16,652 nucleotides of DNA from contig JAFYNU010000535.1 of the NCBI GenBank assembly GCA_017547975.1, positions 1 to 16,652 of the forward strand, in the 5' to 3' direction. The stretch's first letter is position 1. Every line of letters starts with the position of its first letter. The notes under the pieces were generated by a model. It was given only the letters and a program-made list of their open reading frames with translations. It did not search any database and had not been told where the DNA came from. The stretch comes from Clostridia bacterium (lineage in GTDB: Bacteria; Bacillota; Clostridia; Oscillospirales; QAMX01). The position numbers were made by a program, and so were the translations under genes. Below are positions 13,442 through 16,652 of the stretch, piece by piece.

Positions 13442-14212
13442 TCAATCCGCAGAGGAAATTCGTATCACCTTTCGGCAGGAGCCGTCGGCATCCAGCTCGA
13501 AGAGAGCTCCATTCATGGCGGTGGGACCGTCGGCGGTTTCAAATTTTTCCCGCATTTCCCCCCGGAATCCGGCGATGGACTGGTAGGGCTTGACCCCCAG
13601 CACCGATTCGGTGGGACCGGTCATACCCAGGTCGGTGATGTAGCCAGTTCCCTTGTAAACCTGTTCATCGGCGGTCTGCACGTGGGTGTGGGTGCCGAAG
13701 AGAATGGCCACCCGCCCCGCCAGGTAGTGGAACAGGGCATACTTTTCGCTGGTAGCTTCGGCGTGGAAATCCACAATCCAGCTATCCACCTTGCCCTGAT
13801 GCATGGACAGCAGACGGTCAATGGCATAGAAGGGGTTATCGGGGGATTCGTCCATCAAAGCGCGGCCCAGGAGGTTGACCACCCCCACCTTTTTGCCCCC
13901 CACGTCCAGGATGACGTACCCACGACCCGGATGGGGTGCCATGTAGTTATAGGGCCGGATCAGTCGGGAACTGCGTTCAATATAGCTGACAATCTCACGG
14001 CGGGCCCAGGCGTGGTTGCCAAGGGTAATCACGTCTGCCCCGGAAGCAAACAATTCCTGTGCCTGCTGGGGGGTGATTCCCAGACCGCTGGCATTTTCGC
14101 CGTTTACCACGATCAGATCGGGTTGGTAAAGTCTTTTGTACCCTCCGATCTGGCGGGAAAAGGTTTTCACCCCGGGCCAACCAACAATATCACCAATACA
14201 GAGCACACGCAT
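13442..14212 (-). CDS. ymdB: YmdB-type metallophosphoesterase (2',3'-cAMP phosphodiesterase)
   Basis: 256 residues, near the usual 260-265. It hydrolyses 2',3'-cyclic nucleotides and in Bacillus affects RNase Y-linked gene expression, biofilm and motility decisions. The di-metal site is complete: Asp8 in GDIVG, Glu39-Asn40 in NGENASG, Asn66-His67 in LGNHAW, His150 in DFHAEATSEK, and His175 and His177 in GTHTHVQTAD. It is cytoplasmic. AAAGGGAGG lies 7 bases before the ATG. The gene follows rny as in many Bacillota, but a terminator (14231-14258) lies between them, so only part of the rny transcript should reach it unless an unseen promoter exists. Confidence 0.96.
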   Translation of the reverse strand: MRVLCIGDIVGWPGVKTFSRQIGGYKRLYQPDLIVVNGENASGLGITPQQAQELFASGADVITLGNHAWARREIVSYIERSSRLIRPYNYMAPHPGRGYVILDVGGKKVGVVNLLGRALMDESPDNPFYAIDRLLSMHQGKVDSWIVDFHAEATSEKYALFHYLAGRVAILFGTHTHVQTADEQVYKGTGYITDLGMTGPTESVLGVKPYQSIAGFRGEMREKFETADGPTAMNGALFELDADGSCRKVIRISSAD

Positions 14213-14230
14213 GGATATACCTCCCTTTGG

Positions 14231-14258
14231 AAAAAGGGGCTACACGAGGTAGCCCCTT
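14231..14258 (-). terminator. Intercistronic terminator between rny and ymdB
   Basis: On the minus strand AAGGGGCTAC (14258-14249) and GTAGCCCCTT (14243-14234) form a 10-bp perfect stem with a 5-base loop, and the T-run is 14235-14231. It starts 8 bases after the rny stop and its T-run ends 2-3 bases before the ymdB ribosome binding site. Confidence 0.85.
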
Positions 14259-14266
14259 GTCTTTGC

Positions 14267-15823
14267 TTATTTTGCGAAATCGGTGGCGCGGGTTTCCCGG
14301 ATGCAGTGGACCTTGATCTGACCGGGGTATTCCAGATCGCTTTCGATCTTCTTGGAAAGATCCCGGGCCAAAAGGACCAGCTGATCGTCGGAAACCTGTT
14401 CCGGCTTGACGATGATGCGGACTTCGCGGCCTGCCTGCACGGCAAAGGAGCGTTCCACGCCTTCGAAGCTGTTGGCGATTTCTTCCAGTTTTTCCAGACG
14501 CTTGATGTAAGCATCCAGGTTTTCCCGTCTTGCACCGGGGCGGGCAGCCGACAGGTCGTCAGCGGCATCCACCAGGCAGGCGATGATGGTTTGGGGTTCC
14601 ACGTCACCATGGTGAGCATGGATGGCATGGATTACCTCGTGGCTTTCCTTGTACTTCTTGGCCACGTCAACACCGATGTCCACGTGGGAGCCTTCCATAT
14701 CCCGATCCAGCGCCTTACCGATGTCGTGGAGAAGACCTGCACGGCGGGCCAGGGCGGGATCTACGCCGCCCACTTCGCTGGCCAGGTAGCCGGCGATAAG
14801 GGCAACTTCGATGGAATGGCGAAGCACGTTCTGGCCATAGCTGGTACGATAGCGCAACCGACCCAGAATCTTGACCAGTTCGGGATGCAGGCCGTGAACT
14901 GAGGTTTCAAATACGGCCTTTTCGCCATCCTGCTTGATAAGCTGTTCCACTTCGCGCTTGGATTTTTCCACCATTTCCTCGATGCGGGCAGGGTGAATAC
15001 GTCCGTCGGCGATGAGCTTTTCCAGAGCGTTCCGGGCGATTTCCCGGCGGACCGGATCAAAGCAGGACAGGGTGATGGCTTCCGGTGTATCGTCGATGAT
15101 GAGATCAACGCCGGTGATGGTTTCGATGGCGCGGATGTTGCGTCCTTCGCGACCAATAATGCGGCCCTTCATTTCGTCGTTGGGCAGGTTGACAACCGAC
15201 ACGGTGGCATCGGCCACGTAATCGGCGGCGCACTTGGAAATGGCGTAGGAGATGATTTCCCGGGCCTTGCGGTCAGCGGTATCCTTCACCTGAGCCTCGG
15301 CTTCCTTGATCTTCAGGGCCGATTCGTGCTGAATTTCTTCCTTGAGGCTATCCAAGAGGTAATGCTTGGCTTCCTCCACGGTGAAACCGGAAATCTTTTC
15401 CAGAAGTTCCTGCTGAGCACAAACCTGTTCGGCCAGCTTCTTATTGATTTCTTCGGTTTCCTTGATCTTGCGATTGAGGGTTTCTTCTTTCTTTTCTGCG
15501 TTGTCGATCTTGCGATCCAGGCTTTCTTCCTTTTGCTGAACACGACGTTCCAGCTTATTCAGATCCTGGCGTTGCTCTTTGATCTCCCGCTCCGCCTCGT
15601 TGCGGTTTTTCAGGATTTCTTCCTTCGCTTCAATCATTGCTTCCCGCTTTTTTGCCTCAGCCGACTTAATGGCGTCGTTGAGGATACGGGTTGCTTCTTC
15701 TTCGGCGCTTCCGATTTCCCGTTCGGCGACTTTTTTTCTAAAGCCGATACCAATAAAGAAAAACACAACAGCGGAAACAACGGCGGTTAAGACCAAAAGC
15801 AGAGTCCATATCATCGGGCTCAT
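14267..15823 (-). CDS. rny: Ribonuclease Y
   Basis: 518 residues, matching the family (about 520). This membrane-tethered endoribonuclease initiates mRNA decay. Domains in order: N-terminal transmembrane helix (about 4-27, [21 protein letters not shown]), a long charged coiled coil (about 30-200), a KH RNA-binding domain with [10 protein letters not shown] at 220-229, and an HD domain with [14 protein letters not shown] and [10 protein letters not shown] (His366-Asp367, the metal-binding HD pair). The C-terminal region ends in [16 protein letters not shown]. The ATG at 15823 has GGAGG 10 bases upstream. It has its own promoter at 15913-15941 and a terminator directly after the stop. Nothing is missing compared with the family. 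Confidence 0.98.
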   Translation of the reverse strand: MSPMIWTLLLVLTAVVSAVVFFFIGIGFRKKVAEREIGSAEEEATRILNDAIKSAEAKKREAMIEAKEEILKNRNEAEREIKEQRQDLNKLERRVQQKEESLDRKIDNAEKKEETLNRKIKETEEINKKLAEQVCAQQELLEKISGFTVEEAKHYLLDSLKEEIQHESALKIKEAEAQVKDTADRKAREIISYAISKCAADYVADATVSVVNLPNDEMKGRIIGREGRNIRAIETITGVDLIIDDTPEAITLSCFDPVRREIARNALEKLIADGRIHPARIEEMVEKSKREVEQLIKQDGEKAVFETSVHGLHPELVKILGRLRYRTSYGQNVLRHSIEVALIAGYLASEVGGVDPALARRAGLLHDIGKALDRDMEGSHVDIGVDVAKKYKESHEVIHAIHAHHGDVEPQTIIACLVDAADDLSAARPGARRENLDAYIKRLEKLEEIANSFEGVERSFAVQAGREVRIIVKPEQVSDDQLVLLARDLSKKIESDLEYPGQIKVHCIRETRATDFAK

Positions 15824-15912
15824 TACCGTATTTCCTCCGTCTAAAAAAATAAGAGTATATCCATATGCCTTGGCGGATTTCTCGCCGAAAGCAAGACTAT
15901 ACCAACCACTCT

Positions 15913-15941
15913 ATTTTATATCTTTCTCGCAGATTTGTCAA
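15913..15941 (-). promoter_or_regulatory. Promoter of rny
   Basis: Minus-strand TTGACA (15941-15936), 17-bp spacer, TAAAAT (15918-15913). The leader is about 83 bases and contains a GGCG/CGCC hairpin of unclear meaning. Confidence 0.75.
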
Positions 15942-15985
15942 TAGATTTTATCAAACTAAAATAGACACGCTTTGACCGCAGGTTC

Positions 15986-16012
15986 AAAACAAATCCCCCC
16001 TCAAAAGAGGGG
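15986..16012 (-). terminator. Terminator of the cardiolipin synthase gene
   Basis: Minus-strand CCCCTC (16012-16007), loop TTTT, GAGGGG (16002-15997), then GGATTTGTTTT. The hairpin includes the last coding triplets and the TGA stop (16003-16001). The U-tract is interrupted, so efficiency may be moderate. Confidence 0.65.
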
Positions 16013-16652
16013 AGATAGAAGTTTTAGCAGGTTTTCCAGCTGTTTATGAAACACATCGGTTCGCAAATTGCGAAGCGTGACCTCTTCCGAATCGGCAAGA
16101 GTTTTCAAAAAATCCGCTTTTGCTTCAGCCACCGATGGGGTATTATATAGAAAAACGCCGTTTTCGAAGTGCAGATAGAGGCTCCGGTAATCCAGATTCA
16201 CCGTCCCCACGGTAGCCGCCACGTCGTCGGCCACAAATACCTTGGCATGCACAAACCCAGGGGTATACTCATATAGCCGCACCCCCGCCTTGATCAGGTC
16301 CCGGTAGTAGGATCTGGTTGTAATATGCACCATCTGCTTGTCCCACACGTGGGGGGTGATGATTCGAACGTCCACCCCGCTCTTGGCCGCAAAGGACAGG
16401 GCGGTAAGGATACCGTCATCCACGATCAGGTAGGGGGTCATGATATAGAGATAGCGCTCGGCGTTTTGGATCATCTGGAGATAGACGTATTCCCCCACCG
16501 TTTCGGTATCCAGGGGGCTATCCGCATAGGGCAATACCAGCCCTTCGGTTTCCGGTTCAGAGAAAAAGACCGGGGGTGAATGCGGAACCACGAAGGGTTC
16601 CTTATTGGCCAGGGCCCACATTTCCAGGAACATGACGTTCATGCTCCACACC
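16001..16652 (-). CDS. cls: Cardiolipin synthase, C-terminal half (5' end beyond the right edge)
   Basis: 217 visible residues, open to the window edge. This membrane enzyme condenses two phosphatidylglycerols into cardiolipin. The visible part starts just after the first PLD motif (VWSMNVMFLEMWALANKE is the usual AV..MQ..F..DW linker), continues with MTPYLIVDDGILTALSFAAK and GVDVRIITP, and contains the second HKD motif HAKVFVADD (His135, Lys137 and Asp142 of the visible part), followed by GTVNLDYRSLYLHFE. The N-terminal membrane helices and first HKD motif are outside the window. The GTG at 16651 is an internal Val codon, not a start. The gene ends in a terminator hairpin overlapping its stop. 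Confidence 0.95.
   Translation of the reverse strand, partial: VWSMNVMFLEMWALANKEPFVVPHSPPVFFSEPETEGLVLPYADSPLDTETVGEYVYLQMIQNAERYLYIMTPYLIVDDGILTALSFAAKSGVDVRIITPHVWDKQMVHITTRSYYRDLIKAGVRLYEYTPGFVHAKVFVADDVAATVGTVNLDYRSLYLHFENGVFLYNTPSVAEAKADFLKTLADSEEVTLRNLRTDVFHKQLENLLKLLSPLF

Noticed and set aside
15842..15905. Riboswitch or attenuator in the rny leader
   Set aside because: A 4-bp GGCG/CGCC hairpin and a T-run are present but about 25 bases apart, and no known aptamer core was recognised.

Overview
The window looks like a chromosomal segment of a moderately GC-rich Gram-positive anaerobe, most likely a member of Clostridia/Oscillospirales. That placement is inferred from strong AGGAGG-type ribosome binding sites, near-consensus TTGACA/TATAAT promoters with 17-bp spacers, the RNase Y-YmdB pair, a preQ1-I riboswitch and intrinsic terminators; no marker gene was tested. 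No phage, plasmid, transposase or CRISPR was seen.

Layout. (1) 1-589, minus strand: the 5' part of a queuosine-precursor transporter gene (YhhQ family), preceded by a promoter, a preQ1-I riboswitch and a terminator. (2) 613-5783, plus strand: a divergent promoter drives a tight five-gene operon (CapA-type metallophosphatase, small nitroreductase, hexapeptide acyltransferase, heparinase II/III-like protein, GNAT acetyltransferase), closed by a strong bidirectional terminator. (3) 5785-8395, minus strand: a promoter and five genes: a 54-aa ORF, a URO-D family protein, 82-aa and 46-aa membrane proteins, and a membrane-anchored PstS-like binding protein. (4) 8452-9275, minus strand: a class I SAM methyltransferase gene with its own good promoter, broken by an apparent one-base deletion. 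(5) 9285-12837, minus strand: a three-gene operon (ParB-like protein, MBL-fold hydrolase, second heparinase II/III-family protein) with promoter and terminator. (6) 12887-13192: two terminators flanking an array of small hairpins joined by TGAAGT and then ACTTCA linkers. (7) 13194-13423, minus strand: two tRNA genes (Trp-CCA and a CAT anticodon) with a promoter. (8) 13442-15941, minus strand: rny and ymdB, separated by an intrinsic terminator. (9) 15986-16652, minus strand: the C-terminal half of a cardiolipin synthase.

How they work together. The transporter, riboswitch and terminator form a self-contained feedback unit for queuosine salvage. Two operons carry a heparinase-like protein without a signal peptide beside hydrolases or acyltransferases, which suggests cytoplasmic handling of uronate-type or capsule-type glycans; substrates cannot be read from sequence. 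rny and ymdB belong to RNA turnover and cyclic nucleotide metabolism, and cls to membrane lipid synthesis. The least explained items are the hairpin array, the ParB-like/MBL/heparinase operon, and the small-protein/URO-D/PstS-like operon.
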